64,000 nucleotides of DNA, taken from contig JAKQYE010000001.1 of NCBI GenBank assembly GCA_023356605.1, positions 16,971 through 80,970 of the forward strand, in the 5' to 3' direction. The notes beneath the pieces were generated by a model, which saw only the letters and a program-made list of their open reading frames with translations, had not been told where the DNA came from and made no database searches. The position numbers and the translations under genes are program-made. Below are positions 17,973 through 26,642 of the stretch, piece by piece (position 1 is the stretch's first letter; every line of letters begins with the position of its first letter). The stretch is from Trichodesmium sp. MAG_R02. Lineage in GTDB: Bacteria; Cyanobacteriota; Cyanobacteriia; Cyanobacteriales; Microcoleaceae.

Positions 17973-19070
17973 TTAAACCTCTCTTAGTCCTAAACCTAAT
18001 ACAATTCCTAAACCAGAACGTTGTTCTGGTGGAATTTCTATTTCTGTTTCTAAGGCTAAAATTTCAATTGGATCCACCTTAGACGCTGGTAAACTTAAAC
18101 GTTGCATGAAAAAGTCATCTATTTGTCCTATTGCTGCTCCTGATCCTGTCAATAATAATTGTGCCACCTCTAAATCTTCAAATTGATTGAGATAGAAATC
18201 TATGGAGCGTCGCACTTCATCTGCTAATTCTGCTAATACTTTTTGTAAAACATTCGTTCCGAAACTTGCTCCACTTTCTGTAACTCCCATTGTTTCCATT
18301 ACTGGAACAGTCATCCCTAGTAACTCAGCAGTATCTCTGCTTGGAGGTAAGTTCATCGCTTCATTTAAGGCAGATTGTATTTGATAGGTACCAATAGGAA
18401 TTGTCCGGTTAAATTGGGGTATTCCATCTACTACGATAGCAAGTTCGGTGCTATCAAATCCTAAATCTGCCATTACTGTCGCTTCTTGAGGTCCATATTG
18501 TTGAAGTATATCTTTAACTGTGCGGATGAGGGCAAAGTTACTCACTTCCAAAACATTTATTGCTAATCCTGCTTGTGAAAAAACTTGTATATAGGCATCT
18601 GTTATTTCTTTTCTTGTTGCAACTAAAGCTACTTGTACTTTTTCTATGTCATCATTTGGATCCAATATATTTCCCAATTTTTGATAGTCTACATCTGCTT
18701 CTTCTCTGGGAAATGGTAAGTATAAACCTGCTTCTTGATTCATGTAATCCTCTAATTCTTGGTCATTTAATTCTGCTGGAACAGGAATTACACGGGTAAC
18801 TGCTTCTCTGCCTAAAATTGCTGTTGCTACTCTGCGAGATTTTATGTTATTGTCTGCGACAATCGACTCTACTAATTCTGACATTGTAGGGATATCTTTT
18901 ATTTGACCTTCGATAAATACTTCTTCTGGTACTTCTGCTGTAGCAAAGTTTACTAGTTTTAATTTATCTCCTTTTTGGCGGATTTCAGCAACATTAATTC
19001 TTTCTGGGCCAAGTTCTATTCCTATACCTGGCTGATTTCTTTGAAATAAGTTTTTTAAGTAATTAACCAT
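17973..19070 (-). CDS. pilM: Type IV pilus assembly ATPase-like protein PilM
   Basis: A 365-aa actin-like protein. The phosphate-1 region is IGIELGPERINVAEIRQKG near the N-terminus (quoted in part: GIELGPERINVAEI), phosphate-2 is VMADLGFDSTELAIV, and LLTGSGAAIGQIDDFF is the adenosine motif. PilM is a cytoplasmic ATP-binding protein that docks on the N-terminus of PilN. It is first in the pilM-N-O unit, and its promoter should lie in the 130 bp between it and the divergent lipoprotein gene at 19200. Confidence 0.9.
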   Translation of the reverse strand: MVNYLKNLFQRNQPGIGIELGPERINVAEIRQKGDKLKLVNFATAEVPEEVFIEGQIKDIPTMSELVESIVADNNIKSRRVATAILGREAVTRVIPVPAELNDQELEDYMNQEAGLYLPFPREEADVDYQKLGNILDPNDDIEKVQVALVATRKEITDAYIQVFSQAGLAINVLEVSNFALIRTVKDILQQYGPQEATVMADLGFDSTELAIVVDGIPQFNRTIPIGTYQIQSALNEAMNLPPSRDTAELLGMTVPVMETMGVTESGASFGTNVLQKVLAELADEVRRSIDFYLNQFEDLEVAQLLLTGSGAAIGQIDDFFMQRLSLPASKVDPIEILALETEIEIPPEQRSGLGIVLGLGLREV

Positions 19071-19199
19071 TTTTTTCCTGATTTTAATTGGAATTAAAAT
19101 TTATTTTTAATAAATTAAAAGTTTTTTTTGCTTGCATAATTGCTTGCATAATTAGTTTTATATAAATCACAAGTAAGGTATTTTTATAAATTTTATCAA

Positions 19200-20477
19200 A
19201 TGTTTGTCATTGTTAAATGGAAAAAGTTTCAAGTATTTACTATTGTGGGACTAATACTAGCACTTTTGATTGGTTGCAGTTCTCCCTATTCTAATTTAAA
19301 TACTAAAGAAATTGAATTCTGGACAATACAGCTTCAACCTCAGTTTACTAATTATTTTAATCAGTTGATTGTTGATTTTGAAGCAGATAATCCTGGGTTA
19401 TCGGTGCGATGGGTTGATTTGCCTTGGTCACAGATGGAAAGCAAAATTGAGAGTGCTATTTTAAGAGAAAGTCTTCCAGATATTGTTAATCTTAACTCAA
19501 GTTTTGCACATTTATTGACTAGACCTGATGCCTGGTTAGATTTGGATACTATTCTATCAGATTCGTTTAGAAATGAATATTTACCTAATCTTTGGCAAGC
19601 AAGTCAGATTGATGGTAAAAGTTTTGCCATTCCATGGTATTGTACGACAAGTATAACAATTTATAATTCAGAGCTATTTAAACGGGCAAAAGTTGATGAG
19701 CCTCCAACAAATTACACAGAGTTGGCTAAGGTAGCTAGACAAATTAAGGAAAAAACTGATAAATATGCATTTTTTGTTTCTTTTTTACCACAAGGAGGAA
19801 ATGAGGTATTAGAGTCTTTTGGCAAGATGGGAGTTGACTTAATAGATGTTGATGGAAAAGCTGCTTTTAATACTCCGGTGGGTGAGGCAGTATTTAAGTA
19901 TTGGGTTGATTTATATAGGGAAGGTTTATTACCGAAGGAAGTATTGACCGAAGGCATTCAAGCAGGTGAAGATTTGTATCAAGCTGGAGAAACTGCTATG
20001 GTGTTTTCTGGGCCAGAATTTATTGAGGCTATATCTGAAAATACACCTGAAATTGGAAGGGTATCATTCCCAATATCTCAAATTACAGGTAAGACTGATA
20101 AGAAGGGTATAATGTTGATGAATTTTGCTATTTCTAGAAATACTAAGTTACCAGATGGAGCCCTGAAGTTTGTTTTGTTTATTACTAATTATCATAATCA
20201 AATGGTTTTTGCTCAGGAGACTAATGTTTTACCTTCTACAACTAAGACCTTAGAGAATAGTTATTTTCAAAATATTTCTTCTGATGCTTCTACTCAAGAA
20301 CGGGGGCGAGTTATTAGTGCTGGTCAAATTTTTGCAGCAGAAGTTCTACTGCCACCTATCAAAAATTTGGATAAGTTGAAACAAATTATTTATAAAAATT
20401 TGCAGGGGGCTATGTTGGCAGAAAAAACTATTGAACAAGCGATCGCTGATGCAGCATCTGAATGGAACAAGCTTTGA
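19200..20477 (+). CDS. Extracellular solute-binding lipoprotein (family 1, sugar ABC type)
   Basis: A 425-aa protein with a lipoprotein signal (LILALLIGCSSP, cysteine near residue 26). The family 1 solute-binding fold follows: EIEFWTIQLQPQF, then LPDIVNLNSS, AIPWYCTTSITIYN and GETAMVFSGPEF. Such proteins deliver sugars or glycerol phosphates to an ABC importer in the plasma membrane. No permease or ATPase gene is next to it, as is common in cyanobacteria. It is divergent from pilM. Confidence 0.88.
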   Translation: MFVIVKWKKFQVFTIVGLILALLIGCSSPYSNLNTKEIEFWTIQLQPQFTNYFNQLIVDFEADNPGLSVRWVDLPWSQMESKIESAILRESLPDIVNLNSSFAHLLTRPDAWLDLDTILSDSFRNEYLPNLWQASQIDGKSFAIPWYCTTSITIYNSELFKRAKVDEPPTNYTELAKVARQIKEKTDKYAFFVSFLPQGGNEVLESFGKMGVDLIDVDGKAAFNTPVGEAVFKYWVDLYREGLLPKEVLTEGIQAGEDLYQAGETAMVFSGPEFIEAISENTPEIGRVSFPISQITGKTDKKGIMLMNFAISRNTKLPDGALKFVLFITNYHNQMVFAQETNVLPSTTKTLENSYFQNISSDASTQERGRVISAGQIFAAEVLLPPIKNLDKLKQIIYKNLQGAMLAEKTIEQAIADAASEWNKL

Positions 20478-20680
20478 CTATTTCTTAGGTTGGGTAGAAG
20501 GAAGTGAAACCCAATACAAATATTATCTAGGCTTTTCTGAAGGACTCCTTTGAGGGAGGAAGAAGGGAGCAGGGACTTAGAAGTCTAGAAGAATGGCAAT
20601 AATAAAGGAGTTACTAGCAAGAATTGTCCCTTAATTTTTCTGTCATTATCCGCCCAAAATCCTAACTTTTTGAGCGGTTT

Positions 20681-20793
20681 GCCAGAAGAACTCCCCGAAA
20701 AATTTCCGAATGTTTCTTAGTAGAAAGAATACCCATAACCCAACTTATAAAAGGATAATTCAGTGTCCTAACATAACCTCCCAATACTTAGGG
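20681..20793 (-). pseudogene. Degenerate partial copy of folC, downstream of folC
   Basis: About 113 bp closely match folC positions 21068-21180 in the same orientation, including CCGAAAAATTTCCGAATGTT and CATAACCCAACTTATA. There are scattered substitutions and short indels. It begins about 50 bp beyond the folC stop. It cannot encode protein. It looks like a leftover of a partial tandem duplication or of recombination with a diverged folC. Confidence 0.85.
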
Positions 20794-20840
20794 AGTACCA
20801 ACACAAACAACACCCAAGAAAAATTCCTAACAATAGCAAT

Positions 20841-22103
20841 TTAGTTACTGTTAATTCTTAGAAAATGACCTAATAAATATAGAGAACCACATAAAACAAT
20901 TAAATTTTTACTATCAGTAATAGATGCCTCTAAAGCCAGTGTTAAATGAGAATAAACTTGACAAAAGTCTAATTTTGTGCATATGTCCCGAGCTATGACC
21001 CTAAGTTGATTCACATCAGCCGAACTATGGTCAGGTACATGAACTAGATACAAGCGATCGCCTGGCTTAAGAAGTGCCCGAAAAATTTCCGAATGTTCCT
21101 TAGTAGACAGCATACCCATAACCCAACTTATAGAGGGATAATTCAGTGTCCTGACATACCGTCCCAATGCTTGGGCCGCAGCAGCATTATGGGCACCATC
21201 AATTAATAACTGGCGATTTTGCCATGTAGTCCATTGCAAACGTCCAGGCCATTTGGTTTGAGCTATTCCTTGTTTAACCGCTGCGGTCGGAACCTCCCAA
21301 CCTTGTGTTTCTAGCACTCTAACTGTGGCAATGGCGATCGCTGAATTTATCAACTGCACATCTCCAAACAATGGCACTTTATATTCAATACCTTGATAAA
21401 CAGCCACTGGCAATGAGTTATATTCCTGACTTTCTTCCAATAATTCAGCAGGCTCTGCCCAAACAACAGGACATTCTAGTTCAGTGATACGTTTTTCTAC
21501 TACTGTTTTTGCTTCTGGGGGTAAAACTCCAACTATAGCAGGACATCTTGGTTTAAGAATACCGGCCTTTTCCCCAGCAATATGACTTAAAGTAGGACCT
21601 AATCTTTGCCAATGTTCCCAACTAATAGAAGTAATAACAGTTACTATTGGTTGGTGACAAACATTTGTAGCATCTAGTCTACCTCCCAAACCAACTTCTA
21701 CAACTGCCACATCTACTTCTTGTTGGGCAAAATATAACCAAGCTGCGGCAGTAATAACTTCAAACTGAGTAGGTGAAGGTTGTTCTGGTAGAATAGCTGC
21801 TTCTACTTCTTGTAATAATTGTTCCAAGATACTGGAGGAAATTTCTTGTTCGTTGAGGCAAATACGTTCTGTCCAGTCAACTAGATGAGGTGAAGTGTAA
21901 CGTCCAACTTTATATCCTGCTGCTTTGAGAATGGATAATAGGTAAGCACAGACGGAGCCCTTGCCATTTGTTCCGGCGATATGAATGATGGGTACTTGGA
22001 GATGAGGGTTGCCCAAATTATCTAGAAGTTGGTAGATACGTTCGAGGCCAAGCTCAATGCCGAAATGTTCAAAGCGTTTTAAAAAAGAGTCTATGGAATT
22101 CAC
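20841..22103 (-). CDS. folC: Folylpolyglutamate/dihydrofolate synthase
   Basis: A 420-aa Mur-ligase-like enzyme. The P-loop is IIHIAGTNGKGSVCAY (residues about 38-53), followed by VVEVGLGGRLDATNV (about 134) and the C-terminal LLIDGAHNAAAAQALG (about 285). It adds glutamate to dihydropteroate and to folates using ATP. Length fits the family. The start codon is GTG 22103, giving MNSIDSFLKRFEHFG. The 113-bp degenerate copy downstream shows that this locus has been rearranged. Confidence 0.93.
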   Translation of the reverse strand: MNSIDSFLKRFEHFGIELGLERIYQLLDNLGNPHLQVPIIHIAGTNGKGSVCAYLLSILKAAGYKVGRYTSPHLVDWTERICLNEQEISSSILEQLLQEVEAAILPEQPSPTQFEVITAAAWLYFAQQEVDVAVVEVGLGGRLDATNVCHQPIVTVITSISWEHWQRLGPTLSHIAGEKAGILKPRCPAIVGVLPPEAKTVVEKRITELECPVVWAEPAELLEESQEYNSLPVAVYQGIEYKVPLFGDVQLINSAIAIATVRVLETQGWEVPTAAVKQGIAQTKWPGRLQWTTWQNRQLLIDGAHNAAAAQALGRYVRTLNYPSISWVMGMLSTKEHSEIFRALLKPGDRLYLVHVPDHSSADVNQLRVIARDICTKLDFCQVYSHLTLALEASITDSKNLIVLCGSLYLLGHFLRINSN

Positions 22104-22795
22104 AGTTTTTTATGGCCATTAGTTATCAGCCACTAGCTTTCAGCTTTTCTTATTTACTTAAATCTTACCTTGTTTTCGATCTCTAGACTATTTCCAATAC
22201 TTACTGTGCAACTTTAGGGGATCATGCTTTGTATCACGGAGTCCGTTTCATCAGAGAAACATCTCAGATAATAACTATAAGCATAAATGACACTTTGAGG
22301 AATTATCATATCCTTCCCACTGCTATGAAGTACATATAGCGGGTAAGATGCCGGGGCCACAAAAGTCTTACTATTTAGCCCCCAGATCTTGTCTATTCTA
22401 TCCAAAATATGGGGATTGCAAAGTCATAACTGATTAGAAGAATTGAAGAATGTGCGGATATTTCCAATAAAAGACAATTCATATCTAAAGTTTTAATACA
22501 TCATCTTGTATTATGCAACACCGAAATATGTAGCTCCACTAATAGCAATACTTTTTGGGATTACCAAACTTATACTAAATCTGGTAATCATAAAGTATAA
22601 TTTTAAAATTCCTCTTTAACCCTTTTGACTTCTGTCTTCAGCATAAGTACCTTACCTTCACGAGGTAAACTTTCTGTTTAAACCGGACTTGCTATAACTC
22701 ATCTATAATTCCGTCCCAAATTGGTATCTGGGGATGGAAAACGCGGGTCTTCTGCCAAACTTTGATAAATTCGAGAACAAGCTGAATACTAATAA
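22104..22795. other. Gene-free intergenic stretch
   Basis: About 690 bp between folC and rsmI. A 63-codon open frame at 22214-22405 (minus) has no recognisable similarity and I do not call it. No repeat family of this window was recognised here. Confidence 0.4.
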
Positions 22796-23635
22796 CTATA
22801 TTTTTAAAGCTATTTGATAAATTTTGCGACGGGATAGGTTAATTTTTTGGGACAGTTGGCGACTAGCTTGGGAACGGGAAATTCCTTGGGCAAAAAGTTC
22901 TTGTAACTCCTGTTTAATAGTATCTTCTGATAACACTGGTAGTTCTGGTTCAGCACCTGCAATGACAAGAGTAAATTCTCCTTTTGGTTGATTATTTTGA
23001 TAATAAATAATTGCTTGTCCAACGGTACCACGCCAAAATTCTTCATGGAGTTTTGTTAGTTCTCTTGCCAAAACTATTTTTCTATTTCCACCTAGTATTT
23101 TTGCTAAATCTTCTAGAGTTTGTAGTAGTTTATAAGGAGACTCATATAAAACTACGGTTTCTAATGAGTTAGATAATTTTTCTAGCTGCTCTTCCCGTAG
23201 TTTAATTTTGGTAGGTAAAAAACCGATAAATATAAATTTGTTGGTGGGCAGGCCAGAGGCGCATAATGCTGTAATACTAGCAGTAACTCCTGGTATTGGT
23301 ACTACAGAAATATTTGCTTCGACACAAACTTTTACTAATTCATATCCAGGATCAGATATTGCTGGCATTCCAGCATCGGTTACCAGAGCTATGGCTTTTC
23401 CTTGATTTAGTTTTTCTATTAATTCGGGTATGCGACTTTGTTCATTATGTTGATGGTAACTTAATTGTGGGGTTAAGATTTGGAAATGTTGTAATAACTT
23501 GCTGGTGTGACGGGTATCCTCTGCAGCTATTAAGTCAACTTCTTGTAATGTTTTAATTGCTCTAAATGTTGTGTCTTCTAGATTTCCTATCGGTGTACCA
23601 ACAATGTAAAGGGTTCCTGAATTTACTTCACTCAT
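22796..23635 (-). CDS. rsmI: 16S rRNA (cytidine1402-2'-O)-methyltransferase
   Basis: A 279-aa tetrapyrrole-methylase-fold protein. LYIVGTPIGNLEDTTFRA is the N-terminal SAM motif (quoted in part: IVGTPIGNLEDTT). LIAAEDTRHTSKLLQHF, ALVTDAGMPAISDPGY and VVPIPGVTASITALCASGLP (in part: PIPGVTASITAL) are characteristic of RsmI. It 2'-O-methylates C1402 in the decoding centre of 16S rRNA. The last 45 residues form the small helical domain (SRSQASRQLSQKINLSRR). It has its own gaps on both sides. Confidence 0.95.
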   Translation of the reverse strand: MSEVNSGTLYIVGTPIGNLEDTTFRAIKTLQEVDLIAAEDTRHTSKLLQHFQILTPQLSYHQHNEQSRIPELIEKLNQGKAIALVTDAGMPAISDPGYELVKVCVEANISVVPIPGVTASITALCASGLPTNKFIFIGFLPTKIKLREEQLEKLSNSLETVVLYESPYKLLQTLEDLAKILGGNRKIVLARELTKLHEEFWRGTVGQAIIYYQNNQPKGEFTLVIAGAEPELPVLSEDTIKQELQELFAQGISRSQASRQLSQKINLSRRKIYQIALKI

Positions 23636-23853
23636 AATTTAACTATCCTACTACTTATTCCCTTGACCCCTTGTCAAGGAAAAAGTCATTCCAGCTTCTT
23701 ATTGTTCAGAGTATTAATCATATGCTCAAAAAAATCTACTTAAAACTTATTAGTACAAATTAATAATGAAGTTTTCACCCTGATTGATAACTTTAATTAT
23801 TTCTGATGCCAAACAATATCTGTATATTGATTAAACTAATCTTATTTTTTGGT

Positions 23854-24282
23854 TTAGTTTAAGCTACTATTATTAGATTCCCAGTCTGGGCAACTTTCGT
23901 CCTCTACACCATAAGGGTGCATTCCACAAACTAATACATTTCCTCCATAAACTTGACCATGATAGTGAATACATCCTCTACAGGCTGGATATTCTTCTGA
24001 TGTAGGTTCTATATGATCAATAAAATAGTAGTCCATCTCTTCTTCCTGTGTATCAGGAGTGAAATCTGAGTAGACCTCAATTATTGGAGTAACTAAATCA
24101 TTTAGATAGTCGTCTATTTCTGTAGTAACACTAGCACTTATTTCTTCAGCAATTTCCTCAGAGAACTTTCCCCACTCATCAAAAACTTCTGAAATTTCTT
24201 CGGCCATTTCATCGAAGAAACTCTCTACCTCTAAAATGGCAGTTCCCATTACTTTAAAGAAGTTCTTTGACCAATATTCCAT
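23854..24282 (-). CDS. Conserved cyanobacterial protein with a four-cysteine knuckle
   Basis: A 142-aa protein. The first 80 residues are acidic and helical (EMAEEISEVFDEWGKFSEEIAEEIS, in part). The C-terminal part has C101xxC104, H106, H108, C119, H122 and C131, within CRGCIHYHGQVYGGN and VCGMHPYG, which is well placed for zinc or an iron-sulfur cluster. I recognise it as a cyanobacterial type of unknown function; the binding role is inferred. It lies 78 bp after the next minus-strand gene, which may share its promoter. Confidence 0.75.
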   Translation of the reverse strand: MEYWSKNFFKVMGTAILEVESFFDEMAEEISEVFDEWGKFSEEIAEEISASVTTEIDDYLNDLVTPIIEVYSDFTPDTQEEEMDYYFIDHIEPTSEEYPACRGCIHYHGQVYGGNVLVCGMHPYGVEDESCPDWESNNSSLN

Positions 24283-24360
24283 TATATTATATTTCAGCTT
24301 TACTTGAAAATTTAGACTACCTATGTTCCTTATATCTGGCTATAATTCTTGGGTATAAAT

Positions 24361-24738
24361 TTATTCTTTTTGTAGGCGACGTAATTCTTCTTGTAACTTA
24401 TGTACTTCTTGACGCATTTTATCTACTTCTGCAGGATGTTCCGAATCAGACAAATTCTCATCTTCCGAAAGAATCTCTATACGACGTGGTTCACTAGATC
24501 TCGTTTCTGGGGATGAATCTACAGGTACTTCCTGCATCATTGCTTTATTCATCATATCTTCCACAAATCTACGAGCCTCATCCGTGGTCATTTCACCACG
24601 CTTGACCATTTCATCTGCAAGTTTTTGAGCTTCTGTCCTTAGTTCTGTAAATTTCTGACCTGCTTTTTCCCCTGCATAGGAAGCTAATCCTACTCCTAGA
24701 TAAACGGCCCTTTGAATAATTCCTCCAAAATTATTCAT
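24361..24738 (-). CDS. Phasin-like coiled-coil protein
   Basis: A 125-aa protein. It begins GIIQRAVYLGVGLASYAGEKAG, followed by an amphipathic helix (FTELRTEAQKLADEMVKRGEM) and VEDMMNKAM. The C-terminus is a second charged coiled coil (VDKMRQEVHKLQEELRRLQKE, in part). This layout resembles phasin-like and PHA-granule-associated proteins. Small cyanobacterial proteins of this shape are common and their function is not settled. No PHA genes are nearby. It is encoded directly downstream of the SRP RNA. Confidence 0.65.
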   Translation of the reverse strand: MNNFGGIIQRAVYLGVGLASYAGEKAGQKFTELRTEAQKLADEMVKRGEMTTDEARRFVEDMMNKAMMQEVPVDSSPETRSSEPRRIEILSEDENLSDSEHPAEVDKMRQEVHKLQEELRRLQKE

Positions 24739-24770
24739 ATAGTATATTTATCCTACAACTGTGTCTTTTA

Positions 24771-24870
24771 GGTTGGGTGACCCGGAGTCAACGCCTACCA
24801 CAAGCATCCCGTGTTGCTGCTACCTTCCGGTCCTGACAAGGTTTGGGGGTTGTAGTCGCGCTGGTCCGAA
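24771..24870 (-). ncRNA. ffs: Signal recognition particle RNA (4.5S)
   Basis: On the minus strand the sequence contains GTCAGGACCGGAAGGTAGCAGC (quoted in part: CAGGACCGGAAGGTAGCAGC), the universally conserved domain IV tip. Flanking arms pair, for example GACTACAACC with GGTAGGCGTTG, and the ends GGACC/GGTCACCC close the helix. About 100 nt is normal for the small bacterial form. It binds Ffh to target membrane proteins. The ends are estimated from pairing. Confidence 0.93.
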
Positions 24871-24895
24871 TCAATTACTACTATAACACAATTTT

Positions 24896-25162
24896 TTATT
24901 CTGCAACTATGCACCATTGATAAATTTCATAAGTTACGCAATTATTTTTAATGAGAGGGTCCTCGGCCACTATTTTTTCAGCTTCTGCCATAGATGAAGC
25001 CTCGAATAGTAACATTCCTCCTCCTCGTTTTCCCCAATAACCACTTTTGGCTTTATGTCCTTTAGCAATTAAATTTTGGACATAAGCTATGTGTTCCGAT
25101 ACATACTTGTCAAATATGGCTTTTTCGACTGTACCTTTTTCTATTTTGGCAAACCAAGGCAT
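24896..25162 (-). CDS. YciI-like protein
   Basis: An 88-aa ferredoxin-like-fold protein. The pattern VSEHIAYVQNLIAKGHKAKSGYW is followed by GGMLLFEASSMAEAEKIVAEDPLI (both quoted in part elsewhere), with the family histidine in HIAY and the aspartate in EDPL. YciI proteins are small dimeric proteins of uncertain biochemical role. It lies just upstream of the SRP RNA and is divergent from the RNA ligase-like gene, sharing an interval of less than 20 bp. Confidence 0.85.
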   Translation of the reverse strand: MPWFAKIEKGTVEKAIFDKYVSEHIAYVQNLIAKGHKAKSGYWGKRGGGMLLFEASSMAEAEKIVAEDPLIKNNCVTYEIYQWCIVAE

Positions 25163-25179
25163 TTTAATTGAGGGATTTT

Positions 25180-25737
25180 ATGGGTCTATCAAAACGTCTA
25201 CTATTTGTGGCTCTTGTGCCACCTGAAAATATTCAAAACCAAGTTACCGGAATTAAGGAACATTTCGCCCAACAGTATAATAGCAGTCATGCTTTAAAAT
25301 CTGTGCCTCATATTACTTTACAGCCTCCTTTTAAATGGCCAACTACGGATTTAACTCTTTTGCAGGACTCTTTAGAGAATTTTGCTCAAAATTGTTCTAC
25401 TTTTTCCATTACTTTATCTGGGTTTGCTGCTTTTGTGCCTCGTGTTATCTATATTAATGTTGTCAAGACTCCAGAACTATTAAAAATTCAACAGGACTTA
25501 ATTGGATTTACAGAAACTACTCTAGGAATTGTACATCCCCCTTCTAAAATTCGCCCTTTTTCTCCTCATGTTACTGTGGCTTTTCGAGATTTAACTAAAC
25601 AGAATTTTCGAGCAGCTTGGGTAGAGTTTCGGGAGAAAACCCTAGATTTGGAATTTAGGGCTTCTCAGTTAACTTTATTAATCCATAATGGTAAGCGGTG
25701 GGATCTTTGTAATGAGTTTCCTTTTCTCAGAATTTAA
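25180..25737 (+). CDS. thpR: 2'-5' RNA ligase / cyclic phosphodiesterase-like protein
   Basis: A 185-aa two-histidine phosphoesterase. The two HxT motifs are SVPHITLQPP (near residue 45) and FSPHVTVAFRD (near 130), with the expected spacing. Family members hydrolyse 2',3'-cyclic phosphates or ligate tRNA halves in vitro; the cellular substrate is unknown. I use ATG 25180, preceded by GAGGG at a good distance; the TTG at 25168 would add four residues without benefit. Confidence 0.85.
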   Translation: MGLSKRLLFVALVPPENIQNQVTGIKEHFAQQYNSSHALKSVPHITLQPPFKWPTTDLTLLQDSLENFAQNCSTFSITLSGFAAFVPRVIYINVVKTPELLKIQQDLIGFTETTLGIVHPPSKIRPFSPHVTVAFRDLTKQNFRAAWVEFREKTLDLEFRASQLTLLIHNGKRWDLCNEFPFLRI

Positions 25738-26642
25738 GGAGGGTGAATTAATAATTTTACTGAATGTCCAAGCATAATTTCCGACTTGTTACTCCAAGAT
25801 TTCTTGCGGAGCTCCACAAAATAAAGATTAGGGTGTTTTTTTTACTGTTGAAGCTCTCCAACTTTTCCTAGACTCGAAATTATGGTTCTGTTAGGTTTCA
25901 CTAGGTTAACTCTACTTACAATTATCTGATTTTTTTAGCTGATCAGGACTTACGCAAAAGTTGAATTTTCCCACACTAAATGACTCTAGTGTAAAATCAG
26001 GGCGATCGCTTCCGGAAGATTTAGCGATCGCTACTACATCATATTTATTTTGAATTCAATAAATGTTTGCTACAAATTTAGAGAATTTTTTTGAGAACTC
26101 AGACCTCAGGAGTAAGGAATCACAATGAATCACTTAAATATTATTTTTTAGGTCGGAAATTACTTGTTTGTTACTCGTTTAATTTGAGAGTAAACATAAC
26201 CCCCAAAATTAGCTATAATTTTCTGATAAATAAATGGCTGACCATAGGAAATTATATCTTTTCCCACTGGAGATAAATCTAAGTAAAAATCTACGTCTAA
26301 CCAGAATGTTTTTAATATATTGGAATTATTATTATAAATCAGTTTTAGAAATTTTATTAATTCATAAATTACACAAAGGGTTGGGTCTCAAAATTATATT
26401 TTTGCCCGAACCCCGTTAAATACAATATTATACCAAGAGTAGAAAAAGGATGCTTTACTTAGGTAAAATCTCAATTATTAAGTAATCAACTTATCCCGAA
26501 TAATATTTTAATAATCATGAGTCAATTAGTGTTAATTATTCTTATGTTTACCTCTTCCTAATTCCCCCAATGCTAGGATCAAAAAAAATGAAGCAAACAT
26601 TCATGAAAATTGGTATAATACTCTATCTTTAGCCAATAGCAA
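25738..26642. other. Gene-free intergenic stretch
   Basis: About 900 bp with no supported gene. There are two overlapping open frames near 26091-26419, but both lack ribosome-binding sites and recognisable sequence. A single family C end (ATCAGGACTTACGCAAAAG) lies at about 25944 and two HIP1 sites near 26001 and 26023. Otherwise I see nothing. Confidence 0.45.

Noticed and set aside
22214..22405. 63-codon minus-strand open frame
   Set aside because: No ribosome-binding site, no recognisable motif, and no support from neighbours.
26091..26419. Two short overlapping plus-strand open frames
   Set aside because: AT-rich random-looking composition, no start signals, no similarity recognised.
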